DNA of 64,000 nucleotides from Macrocystis pyrifera (taxonomy: Eukaryota; Sar; Phaeophyceae; Laminariales; Laminariaceae). The translations under genes were made by a program, and so were the position numbers. This document shows positions 34,008 to 43,620 of the stretch, piece after piece. The notes beneath the pieces are model-generated. The model was not told the DNA's origin and ran no database searches. It saw nothing but the letters and a program-made list of their open reading frames with translations. Positions within the stretch are counted from its first letter, which is position 1. Each line of letters opens with the position of its first letter. The stretch lies in NCBI GenBank assembly GCA_031763025.1, contig JASSKH010000002.1, positions 19,162,168 through 19,226,167 on the forward strand, written 5' to 3'.

Positions 34008-34186
34008 ATGAGCACCAACATTGTCGAGCTTGCGTCGAGGTCCACGGTGAGCACCGGGCTTCACGCGAGGCGGGCGACGGGGCTCACTGTGGAAGAGAGG
34101 GAGGGCAGCTTTACCCGGACTGAATCGGTGGCGAGATGGTCACGAGAGGGGCGGGCGGCGTACGAGGCTGAGAGAGAAGCTCTGCT
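34008..34186 (+). CDS. Possible first exon of an unknown gene
   Basis: An ATG at 34,008 opens MSTNIVELASRSTVSTGLHA and continues to SREGRAAYEAEREAL, Glu/Arg-rich at the end. It then meets a good donor, ct|gtaaga, at 34,187; unspliced it stops four bases later (60 codons). GC content and composition differ from the flanking T-rich DNA. I find no matching next exon in the following kilobases, and I do not recognise the product. Confidence 0.3.
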
Positions 34187-34445
34187 GTAAGAGTTTTTCT
34201 TTTTTTTCATTTTTTTTCTTTTTTGACTGGTGTAAGGTGTTCCACTCAGGTAGTAAATTATTACACGAAAGGGGACGGGGATTTTATTTCTTTTCGAAAT
34301 TTTCGGTTTCATTTTTTCATTGTCTTTGCTGTGTTGCTGTGCCGTTCTGTGCTTTATCTTTCGTACATACGACGAGTACACAGACGCAGAGCATATCGAA
34401 AGAAGAAATAAGTACCCTACCTGGGGTATGTACGTATGTACGACG

Positions 34446-34690
34446 TGTGAGCGAGCGTAGCGGAAAACCGCCCGCGACGCGAAGCATACGTGGCGTCCGA
34501 GCTGTTTTCTCCTGAAGCATAGCGGCGGGACTCTTGGCATTATCAAGTCCCCAGTTTGCAGCTAACTACAGGGGCCATAAAAAAAAATAATATTCAATCA
34601 CGGGCCTCTGTCCGCTTCGCATAATTTGATGTTTCCTTCCTGAGCGAGCGTAGCGGGCGGCGTAGGCCGCCCGCGGAGCGAAGCGCCTTG
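34446..34690. repeat. Pair of GC-rich hairpin repeats
   Basis: Two related segments (34,446-34,482 and 34,641-34,685) both read gagcgagcgtagcgg, then a ccgcccgcg block, then gcgaagc. The second contains gggcggcgtaggccgcccg, a strong hairpin. They are about 195 bp apart. Confidence 0.7.
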
Positions 34691-36157
34691 TACATACGTA
34701 CCGGTATCATTTTTTTGCGTCTGAACACAGCACAGACAACAGACAACACAGCAGCAGAGCCGAGATCGTGCTTACCCGCAAGTGCCTACAACACTACGAC
34801 CCTGCTGTCCAGCAGCAGCAACACAGCGGGCAGCCACGTGCGCGTGTGACAGGTCCACATGCGCGCAAGTCGCCGCTGTACTGCGTGGCTAGGTGCTTCA
34901 ATCTGAACCTGAGATCGATCATCGCGCAACGACAGACCACCTCTCTCTCCGACCCTGTACGCGATCGTGTGATCGTAAAATAATGTTGGCGCTGTTGCAC
35001 ACAGCAGTGCAACTCCGGCAACAAACATCAACATCAGCAGCGCAGAGAGCGTGCTAGCCCGCAACTAACTGCAGCATCAACAGCAGTCAGGCCATGCACG
35101 TCTGGTAGACCCGCGCTGTACGGTGGACGGTTGCTCTATATTGGAGGCTGTGCGAGCAATTTAGTGACGTCAATGCTGCTTGCTGTGTGACAAATATGTT
35201 GAATAACAAATTTTCACCCCTTGACAGAGAGCAACTTTGCCTTGGCATGCCTTGATTGACACCAGACTACTATATTTTAGTGTAGAACACTCGGCTCTAC
35301 AGCCTTGACAGCGCACGTTTTGCCTTGGTTGACATGTCTCCTGAAATCTTTGTGTGTGAGTACACAAACCTTTTTTTTTCTGCTGCTTGCTGTGCTCTTC
35401 TTCTGCTTGGTGTGTATGTGTTCTTCACATTCAACCGTTCTTTCTACCCGTCGACATCCAGCACAACCAGTGTCCGTGCCGATTCTGCAATCCCAGAGAT
35501 ACAAGTTATGTGGTCACAAAACTACGCCACAGAGATACTACATTATTACGTACCGGTATGCAGTAAGCAGAATAGACAATGCAATGCCATGCCACCATAA
35601 TGCATGTGGCAAGAACGACATACACATTACATGAACGAGAAAAAAACAAGCAAAAACAGAAAAAAACAAATCCAAACAGAAAAAGGAAAAATCAAAGAAA
35701 AAAAAAACTGTCGTGCCTCCCCGCAGGGGATGTGGCAGACACTTGAAAGGAACGAGCTAAAGAAACAGCACCACTAAATATAAACAGGGTGAGACCAAAA
35801 ACCAAGGGAATTAACAGGCAAACTGAAAAGCAGAGCACCCTCCAGGTGGCCGCAGCAGTTTTTGGTACGAGTAGCATAGCCAAGTTCTCCCTACTAGTCG
35901 GTCTGGTACCTTGCTACTCTGTCTGCCGTCTCCGTCGGTTGTCACATATGCCCCACCCCCGGAGACGATGCGTCGGACAATACGAAACAAGCAAACCAGA
36001 CTCGTCATCCGCCCACGGCACTAAACTCCTTTCGTAAGGACAAGAACAAAGGAAGAGAAAAAGAAGCAATGTTGAAAAAGAAAAAAGTATTATCGAGAAA
36101 TTCACGGAGGATCAAGCGCAAAAAGAGAAAAAAGAAAGACCACGTTCGAACCAGCGG
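34691..36157 (+). repeat. Short dispersed repeats in unassigned DNA
   Basis: At 35,428-35,508 there is an 80-bp piece (ccgttctttctacccgtcga, gtgtccgtgccgattct) repeated at 41,896-41,978. At 35,851-35,935 there is a diverged duplicate of 36,158-36,240, the 3' side of the LINE (gcagcagtt, acgagtagcatag, gccgtctcc). The rest is A-rich and without genes. Confidence 0.55.
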
Positions 36158-36195
36158 CAGCAGTTGGCACGAGTAGCATAGACGTGCTCTACTTA

Positions 36196-36798
36196 CTAGT
36201 CGACCCGGTGCCTTGCTACCCTGGCTGCCGTCTCCTTCCTACTTTCGTTCACCGCGGTTTCCCTTCTACTCCCCCTGTTGCCCCCGCTTCCCGTATTCCC
36301 TTGGTCGGGTTTCCTTCCACTCCTGCTGTTGCCCCCCATCCCCCCATTCCCTTGGGCACCACCCATGGCAGATGCCCGGCGCTGCCTACTCAGCTGTGCC
36401 TCATCCTTGTGCCACCTCACCATGAGGCGTTCGGCTGCTTCGAAGACCCCCCGGTACCACTTCCCCGCTTTTTTTGCGTTGTCAACTCCAAACAACAAGG
36501 GGGAGTGTTCCGTTGACCCTTCGGTGGCTCGGAACTCCCTAAGGTCTTCGATTATGCATCTATGCCAAGTCTTGAACTGTCTGCCAAGTCTCGGGTTCTC
36601 CCCACCAGCCATCGTCCCGAACATTACCCGACTGGGTATTTGCTCTTTGCTTTGCCGTGACACGGCCCCCGCGAAGAAGAGCCGCCGTTTACGGATGGTC
36701 GATTCGATGCTCTCACAACGTGTCATCTTGAGGGCCTTCGCGTACGAGAGGGTGGCGTGGTCAGTACGAAGTCGGCGCTGGAAGCCAATGACTCGCAA
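36196..36798 (-). pseudogene. LINE C-terminal domain
   Basis: It follows the RT frame after a shift. The run LSYAKALKMTRCESIESTIR, then KRRLFFAGAVSRQ and SRVMFGTMAGGENPRLGRQ, is the arginine-rich tail commonly seen after RT in LINEs. The final 50 residues are Gly/Asn/Ser-rich. Confidence 0.65.
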
Positions 36799-36852
36799 GA
36801 GGACTTGGCGGTGAGTCGTTCGAAGCTTGGCAAAGTGTTTCGCTCTGCGAGT

Positions 36853-38169
36853 CTACGTCACACACCCGTACAGCAACGTCTCAATTATGTCGGCCTTCAG
36901 CATTTGGACTTTCAGGCCAGGGGGGACGGTCGTCGTATCATACAACTCCGGGCCAAACCGTTTGAGGCATGCCCGCATGAGACGGATCCGTCGGTCGATT
37001 TCGAGCGAGAAGTCAGCGTTTTCGTGGACAATGCCGCCTAGGTATAAGAACTGAGTCGTCTGCTTATACATCTGGCCTGCTGCTTCGATGACGAACGGCG
37101 GGGCGAGGATTGTCTGGTCTGGTGTTCGTAGAAGCATTGCCTCTGTCTTCTTTTCCGATACCCTGAGGCCTGCAGCTTCGAAGACAGTGACGATGACTGT
37201 CATCATTTCCGTGAGCCCTTCAGCCGACTTCGAGACAATTCCTGCGTCATCGACGTACAACACGCCCCATACAACCCTTGGCACGGACGCCAACGACTCC
37301 TGCTCCTCTGTTCCGACAACTCCAGCGTCACCGAGCTGAACCAAATCCCTTACGTTGGCTTCGTCTTGACTGAAGCGCACTAGTACCACGTGTAGCGCAG
37401 CAGCGTAGAACACGTTGAACAGTAACGGTGATAGCACGTAGCCTTGCGGCAGCCCCTGCGTGACATCAAACCATTCCGAGTGCTCGCCGTCATCCGTACG
37501 TACGCGAGCCCGCATGCCTTCGTGGGAATTACGGATGGTTGCCAGCACCTTGGTTGGTGCGCCAGAGCGTGTGAGTACCTCCCACAGCAGCTCTCGGTCG
37601 ACAGAGTCGTACGCTTTCTGCAGATCGATAAAACACACGTACAGGGGGATTTTTGTCTGTCGTCCGAACTCTTGCAACCGGCACACGACGAACATATCGA
37701 TCGTTGATCGTGCGGGGCGGAAGCCGCACTGTACCTCCGGCAGTAATCCCTCAGTCTCGCAGTAGTTGCTGAGGCGGGACGCGACGATTTGCAACAGCAC
37801 TTTGCCTGCGTGGGCGACAAGCGAAATCCCTCTGTAGTTGTTGCAATCAGTGCGGTTCTTCTTCTTGTGAAGGACCTTGACCGCATCTTTCCATTGTTGC
37901 GGGACTTCTTCTGTAGCCCAAACATTGACAAGAATGCTTTGACAGCACTGGGCGAATGCGGGGTGGTCGATTTTTGGGAGTTCGGCCGGAGACCATCTGG
38001 CCCAACATCTTCCAATTTGACATCCCCTTAGGTGCTTCCGTGATCTCGTCCATGGATGGTTCATCTCCGAGCGATAATTTGAGCGGTCGCGGTGGCAAGA
38101 GGTCGATGACCGTGGGATCGAGTTTGCAGCGATTTCGTGTTCAAGAGTTTGTGGTAAAACCACGACCAT
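36853..38169 (-). pseudogene. LINE reverse transcriptase domain
   Basis: A 438-codon frame. From about residue 80 it is typical [22 protein letters not shown] (about 110-129), FRPARST (150-156), [17 protein letters not shown] (180-196), QGLPQG (238-243), the catalytic YVDDAG (305-310), KKTEAM (340-345) and FLYLGG (374-379). It copies the LINE RNA at the nicked target site. The first 75 residues are out of frame: the true upstream sequence continues in the frames at 37,847-38,098 and 38,061-38,447. The frame ends early at TLLYGCVT. Catalytic aspartates are intact, but the whole protein is not. Confidence 0.85.
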
Positions 38170-38447
38170 CGTTCACGAATCTGCGCCTTATGCCGCAACA
38201 GCGTGCCATCCTCGTCCGTAATGAACTGCTCGCTCCTCGCTTTAGTCCCTTCCACTCCCACCGTACTTTGACGCTTATAGAATCCCCTCTGGTCGTCATT
38301 CGCTGGAAGTCGTTCGGTTTCGACGAGGTACTCTTCGAAGTACGCATGCAGTCCTGCGGCAATAACCTTCTGCAGGTCCTTACACGCAGATCTCTGTCTT
38401 TCACGCGGTTCTGTCCCGGGGTTGGGCACGCAAGAATTGTCGTGCAT
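38061..38447 (-). pseudogene. LINE linker between endonuclease and RT
   Basis: A 128-codon frame containing GLHAYFEEYLVETERLPAND and RSEQFITDEDGTLLRHKAQI. The pattern 'expects...D..G.L......I..RW..F...LLN' is usual before LINE RT domains. It continues in the frame at 37,847-38,098 ([20 protein letters not shown]). Confidence 0.65.
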
Positions 38448-38607
38448 CCTCCCTCGCTGTCCATGCTAATATGAATGCGGCCAAGGCTTCGGCAGACTCA
38501 CACCATCCATGTCTGCGCTGGCGATGTGGAGGGGGTGGTACCTCTTTTTCGACCGCATCAACAATAGCCATGGTGAAAAACTCAACCATGCCAGACGTAG
38601 TACGGGG

Positions 38608-39817
38608 CTAGATAATCTGGTTGAAAGTGGAAACAACCCTCGCGACTACTCGTTCACGACACTTTTCATCGGACATAAAAAGCTGCCTGTCGAATTCTCG
38701 GGGTTTCCGAGGTTTTTGTGTTTGTCTATTGGGCGCAAAGTGACCACTGAGTCGGACTTTGGTATACAAGTTGTTGTGGTCTGAGTCAGCCTTAGCTGAG
38801 GCAGAAGGCAGTAGAGCGACTTTAACATCATGCACTCGAGGTCGATGGGCTTGACGGGTTAGGCTGTAGTCGATCTGCTTATGGTCATTCGGGCTGGTGG
38901 CGTTGTGTGTGTGCGATATTCCGCCCTTGCGCGTGCTGAAAAACGTGTTGGTGAGAGCTAACTTCCACTTGGTGACTAACGACAGAAGTCGTTTGCCATT
39001 ATTCGTTGCGAGCATCGCGTCTATATGCTCCAAGCACTCTACTTTCATCATCCCCGCACCCTTCCATCCTCTGTCCAGTTCGCGCGGGGGCATCCATCAG
39101 TACAAACATACTCTCTTTCGTCGTAATCTGTTCCACCAAGTCCTCCAGCTTCTGCCAGACAATACGTTTCAGTTCGGCGTCCTTGGTACAATATGTTGGA
39201 GCATAGGCAACGACGAAGTCAACTGCCTCGCACTTACCAGCCAGCTCAAAGCGCATAGACATAAGCCGGTCGTCAATGAACTGGTGAGTGTACACAGACT
39301 TAGCGCACAACGATTCCTTGAGAGCTAGACCTACTCCGTATAGCCTTGTCGGGCAGCTGTTTTTTCCTGACCTGAAAAAAAAACGTGATACCTTGTCACA
39401 CGGAACGTCGTGCTGCCGGACCTCCCGAGTTTTCTGGAGGTCAATGAAGTCAGCCGAGTTGCTGGCCCTTCGCCAGTACACACTGGTCATATCCGTACCC
39501 GTTCTTCCCCTGTACAGCCAGGGTGTGCACATTGTAGGTCGCTGCCGCCACAAGTGCCTCCTTCTGTCTCTTACGAGCCTCACGTGCTGCTTTCTTTGCC
39601 AGCCGACGTGAGGCTCGTTCCCGACTACGTTTTTGATTATTTTGTTGTTTTTTTCTTCTCTGAGAGGAATGTGGCTCTCCGCGTCGTATCCCGGTACGCG
39701 CCTTGGTTTCCGTTGACTGGATGCAGCCGTCCCAGCCAACGCCGACACTCCCATCCTTCCTGTCGTGCACGCATACCCCACGCTGTGGACAGCCTCATCA
39801 CTTTCCCGGCTGCCCAT
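38608..39817 (-). pseudogene. LINE apurinic-type endonuclease domain
   Basis: This domain nicks the target DNA. In reading order: a basic N-terminus then ATYNVHTLAVQGKNGYG (39,450-39,770 frame); after a shift, YGVGLALKESL, FVVAYAPTYCTKDAELKRIV and FVLMDAPARTGQ (39,000-39,480; the usual GDFNA is altered to MDAPA); after a second shift near 39,005, KLALTNTFFS, a His-rich turn and KQIDYSLTRQ (38,608-39,010). These correspond to the successive conserved APE endonuclease blocks. A stop-rich gap at 38,450-38,600 separates it from the linker. Confidence 0.7.
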
Positions 39818-40080
39818 GTAGCGCTGTTTGCTGTGGTAATGTACCCGTCCCGCCTAAGGGATGAACTCCTTGGCGTCGGGGTTAAAAAGTAAAAACACTA
39901 CCAGCACCCCACGCGGTCTTTGAAGTGAGCAGGCCACCCGCCAGACCGCGCAAGGTTTTCCCTCTATCCAGCCCGAGGCTCGATGGTCGTGTGACTGTCG
40001 CTAGACCGTTGCAGGTCCTGGCGGACTTCCTCGGCCCACCCCAAGAACGGGGTAGGCCGAAGGAGAAGACCTGCTGGTAT

Positions 40081-40659
40081 AGATAGACAGCAGCAGAGCA
40101 GCAGGATATGTGAAGCAGTAGTGCGATCCTCGCAGCAACGGAGAGATAAGCAAACGCAACTATGTACCTACGAGTACCTGCTGCTCGTTGCTGTGACCTT
40201 GTTGGCCGCTACTTCTTGGTCGGCTTGCTGTTGTCTGCAGGATTTTTTTGGATATTTGTTTCTTCGAACCCAAGAAGTGGAACCGATCCCTCCCTCCCGT
40301 GTGAGCGTACATACGACACGTCGTTCGCACAATCATCGTACGAATCATTGGCTGCTGCTTGCCCTATTGCTGCTGCTGTACACTACCAGGCTTCTACACA
40401 AAGCAGTGGTGGCAGTGTGATCATTACAGTCGACCGAAAGGGTAGCTGTAGACGCCCCTGTTGTTGCGTGCGATCTTATCTTGCAATGCCGCCATATCAT
40501 GATATGATACGAGTACGTACATGGTACATGTACGTCGCAAGTGAGCTGCGGTAAGGGGATGTGTAACATTATACGCAGCTATCTTGATATCGAAGGTGCC
40601 TGTTTCTGGTCGACTATATTTTGAGTATCGTGTTTCGATGATCTCGTTCGGTGCCGTTT
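40081..40659 (+). other. No assignable feature
   Basis: Contains CAGCAG and CTGCTG runs and short frames without motifs. Upstream of the long minisatellite. Confidence 0.4.
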
Positions 40660-41590
40660 GTTTTGCAAAATAAATTTCGACTACACTGAAATCAAATCAA
40701 TTTCGATTCCCCACATAAAACCAAGTCATTTCCGGCCCGCACACAAAGCCCAAGTCAGTTCCGACCACCCACACAAAAACAAGACAATTTCGACCACACC
40801 CGCACAAACAGCAGGTGGAATGATTTTCCCACTTAACCCAAGCCTTTTCTGGCCGAACCCAAAAGTCAAGTCAATTACAATTACGGCCATCTACACAAAA
40901 ATCAAAGTCCTATTCGATCCCCCATACGAAAACGAAATCATTTTCGGGCCGCGTACAAGAATCATGTCGATTTCAACCACCCACACAAAAACCAAGTCAA
41001 TTTTGATCCCTCGCTCAAAAACCAAGTCATTTTCGGTCCGCACACAAAAAACTATGCGATTTCAACCCACACAAAAACCAGATTAACTTGATCCGTACTC
41101 TAAAACCACGCTATTTCCGGCCGAACACAAAAAATCAATTCAATTTCGAGCATCCGCACAAGAATCAGGTGAATCGATCCCCGCGCTAAAACCCCGTCAC
41201 TTCCGGCCGAACACAAAAAACAAGTCGTCTTTGACTATCCACTCAAAAAGCAATTCCATTTCGATCCCCTACACAAAACCAAGTAATTGTTGGTCCGCGC
41301 ACGTAAATCAAATCAATTTCGAACATCCACATAACAACCAAATAAATTTTGATCCCCGAAACAGAAAATATTTTTTTTTTCGGTCCGCACACGAAAAACG
41401 GATTCACTTTCGACCACCGACACAAAAAGCAAGTCTATCGATTCCAATACTGAAACCAAGTCAAAGTCGACCCCACCCTAAAATGGAATTCATTTCCGGC
41501 TCTCACACAAAACCAAGTCAATTTCTATCCCCCACACTGAAATCACGTGAATTTCGACCCCCCACTCAAAAATCATGCATATTTCTTAAG
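40660..41590 (+). repeat. Long minisatellite, partner of 12.1 kb
   Basis: More than 20 degenerate units of about 35-40 bp: cacacaaaaaccaagtcaat followed by ttcgatccc(c) or ttccggcccg. Two unit types alternate, giving an approximate dimer of 75-80 bp. The short array at 12,135-12,420 is the same repeat on the other strand. Open frames such as the 142-codon one at 40,658 come from the periodicity. Confidence 0.85.
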
Positions 41591-41980
41591 TGTGGTTGAG
41601 TGTTCCAGGCCCTCCTACGTTGCATTATTTTTTATTTCTGCAAATAAATATTATCCCACCAACTGTGTCCCGTTTGTCACGCGTCTGAGGTATTTGCCGT
41701 GTTTCACGCGTGTTGTGTGCAATGTGTCACTCGTGGAGTCTATTCAACTTTTTTGTCGGCGTCCTCTGTTTTGTGCGGGAGAGGCCTTCTTCGCCTTGAG
41801 CGCCATAACAAAGACATATTTACACATACCGACACAACATGATAAAAATGTTTGGCTCAATCGAAGCCATAGGAACCACTCAACTTGTGTGTTCTTCACA
41901 TGAAACCGTTCTTTCTACCCGTCGACATCCGACACAACCGGTGTCCGTGCCGATTCTTCAATCCTAGAGAGATACAAGTT
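41591..41980 (+). other. Unassigned, with an 80-bp dispersed repeat
   Basis: At 41,896-41,978 lies the copy of 35,428-35,508. A stretch near 41,680-41,830 (cgcgtctgagg, gtttgtcggcgtcctctgttttgtgc style) partly resembles 24,230-24,310 in reverse. No gene. Confidence 0.4.
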
Positions 41981-43450
41981 ACAAGGTTCCCCTCCGGGAG
42001 GTGCCGTATTAATAGGGGAGTGGCGCAAGAGCGAAACAGTATTCGTATCCAACCCTGCACACTTGTTTGTGTAGAAGTAGTACCTGCATCCACCCATCAT
42101 TTTTACGTGAAGAACACACACAACATATTTATTTTGAGGACAGACTAATATAATAGTGTTCACGGAATTAGTGCGGAATCAATAACACAAAATAGGGTAG
42201 CGGGAAGTGGATATATTGATCCAGCTGACTTGCGGCGATTAATTCGTAAGTACAAAAAAAGTTAATCGTTCAGAAAAGCAATAAGGTGGATGAACATACT
42301 GGTACGAAAAAAGTCACAAGTGGAAAACACAACTCTCACAACTTGTATTATATAATACTAAACGTTCAGAAAAGCAAAGTGGATGAATGCCGGTAGTTGA
42401 ACTGAAATGATGTGGGGAATGGAAATTGGGAAACGGCTGGCAGAGAAGCGTATGAATGAGGGATACTACTGATTTAAGGAAGGATGTTCGGTTTATATAG
42501 GAACGGCATCTGCGCTATATATTGTCGGAAGGTAAGCATAATAAAAAAAATGAATAATAATGAATGTACTGCTGTTAAGTTGTAGTACTCTGCCGGCGTC
42601 ACGGGTGGCTTGGTGGCCCGCGTGCCTATCAAGATCAATTTCGTGGGTTCGAATCTCACCGAGTGCATGCTCGTAGGGACTTTTTCTTGCATAAAAAATT
42701 GATAAGCGGAAAGCGCGAGAGCGTGAGTTGGCTACATTCGATGAAAATCGACGAGCAGTGGGAATGCTGAACGCTATGCGCGATAAAAATGAAGGCACGT
42801 ACCGGGGGGAAGAAGGGACGACACCAGTGACCACGGCTTGTCCAGAAGATCGTCGAGGGTAAAAACTTCCTACGAGTGGGCTGGAAAGTCATGAAAAAAA
42901 AAAAAAAAAAAGTCCTGAAACAAAAAAGCGTGGATGGTGCGAGTCGAACCTCGGAAACGAAAATTTTATCGGGCGCAGTATGCTCGTACAACTGGCACGT
43001 CGTGTTTTTTTCCGCAATCTGAACCACATTGCACAATCTCCTACAACCAGTTAGTCCTGCTGTAGAGTAGGTTGTGCAGGTACGACTGCGTATATAGCAG
43101 TACTGATGTGAAATGCCACGTGAGGAACGTACGTGTACTTCTCCCCTTTCAGCTGGCTCTAGGATCTATCGGTCAGCAGTGTGTAGGACACACAGCAATC
43201 AGAGAACTACTGCTGTAAAGCATGTTTTATACGAACGCTGCTGTACTAATTGTTGTACAGCAGTGTTTTACAGTAGTACGAACGGTTTGTTTTTGTTGTA
43301 CTAGAGTCGACGAATATATCGATCCGGGGATAATCGGTACCGAGCAAAAAATGCCGGTCACACATTGCGGAAGGTACGTGCATAGGGGGCCAATGTGCCG
43401 ATGACAACAACAACGAACACTGGTACTACTGAGGGTACAGCGCGGAACTT
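41981..43450 (+). repeat. 1.47-kb duplicated segment, left copy (empty site)
   Basis: Nearly the same as 48,446-48,649 plus 50,558-51,818, which shows that the 1,908-bp TIR element was inserted in the right copy only. It contains the CAAGGTTCCC short repeat (41,981-42,151), an AT-rich part with two gttcagaaaagcaa(a/g)gtgg repeats, SINE S2, and the head of the 32/51-kb repeat including a minus-strand tRNA-like piece (42,930-42,990). Confidence 0.85.
42591..42915 (+). mobile_element. tRNA-related SINE, copy S2
   Basis: Box A-like tggcttggtgg (42,606-42,616) and box B-like gggttcgaatctc (42,645-42,657), then the conserved body ending cgagtgggctggaaagt and an A-run of about 17 (to 42,912). The A-run at the 3' end supports retroposition. 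Confidence 0.75.
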
Positions 43451-43620
43451 TGTTATGCAGTTAGCAGAGTAGACAATGCAATGTCATGTTATCAATCAAC
43501 ACCACTAATAACGGTTTCACACTTTTTGCTAGCATGTTTAGTCCCCAAAAATGCAGGTGTCGGTGCAGTTCAAAAAGTCCGCGTGTAACATCAAGGTAGT
43601 TCATAATGTCGTAGTGTGAT

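Larger units (their letters stand above)
36158..40080 (-). mobile_element. LINE (non-LTR retrotransposon), decayed
   Basis: Minus-strand order: GC-rich leader (about 40,080-39,820), APE-type endonuclease (39,817-38,608), linker (38,447-38,061), reverse transcriptase (38,169-36,853), C-terminal domain (36,798-36,196). The protein is broken into at least five frames. Neither a poly(A) tail nor a target duplication was found, so the outer borders are estimates. A diverged piece of its 3' side is repeated at 35,851. Confidence 0.8.

Noticed and set aside
42606-42660. A tRNA gene at the box A/box B pair
   Set aside because: D-arm-like and T-arm-like words are present, but no 7-bp acceptor stem forms, and the same sequence recurs with a long conserved body, so it is a SINE.
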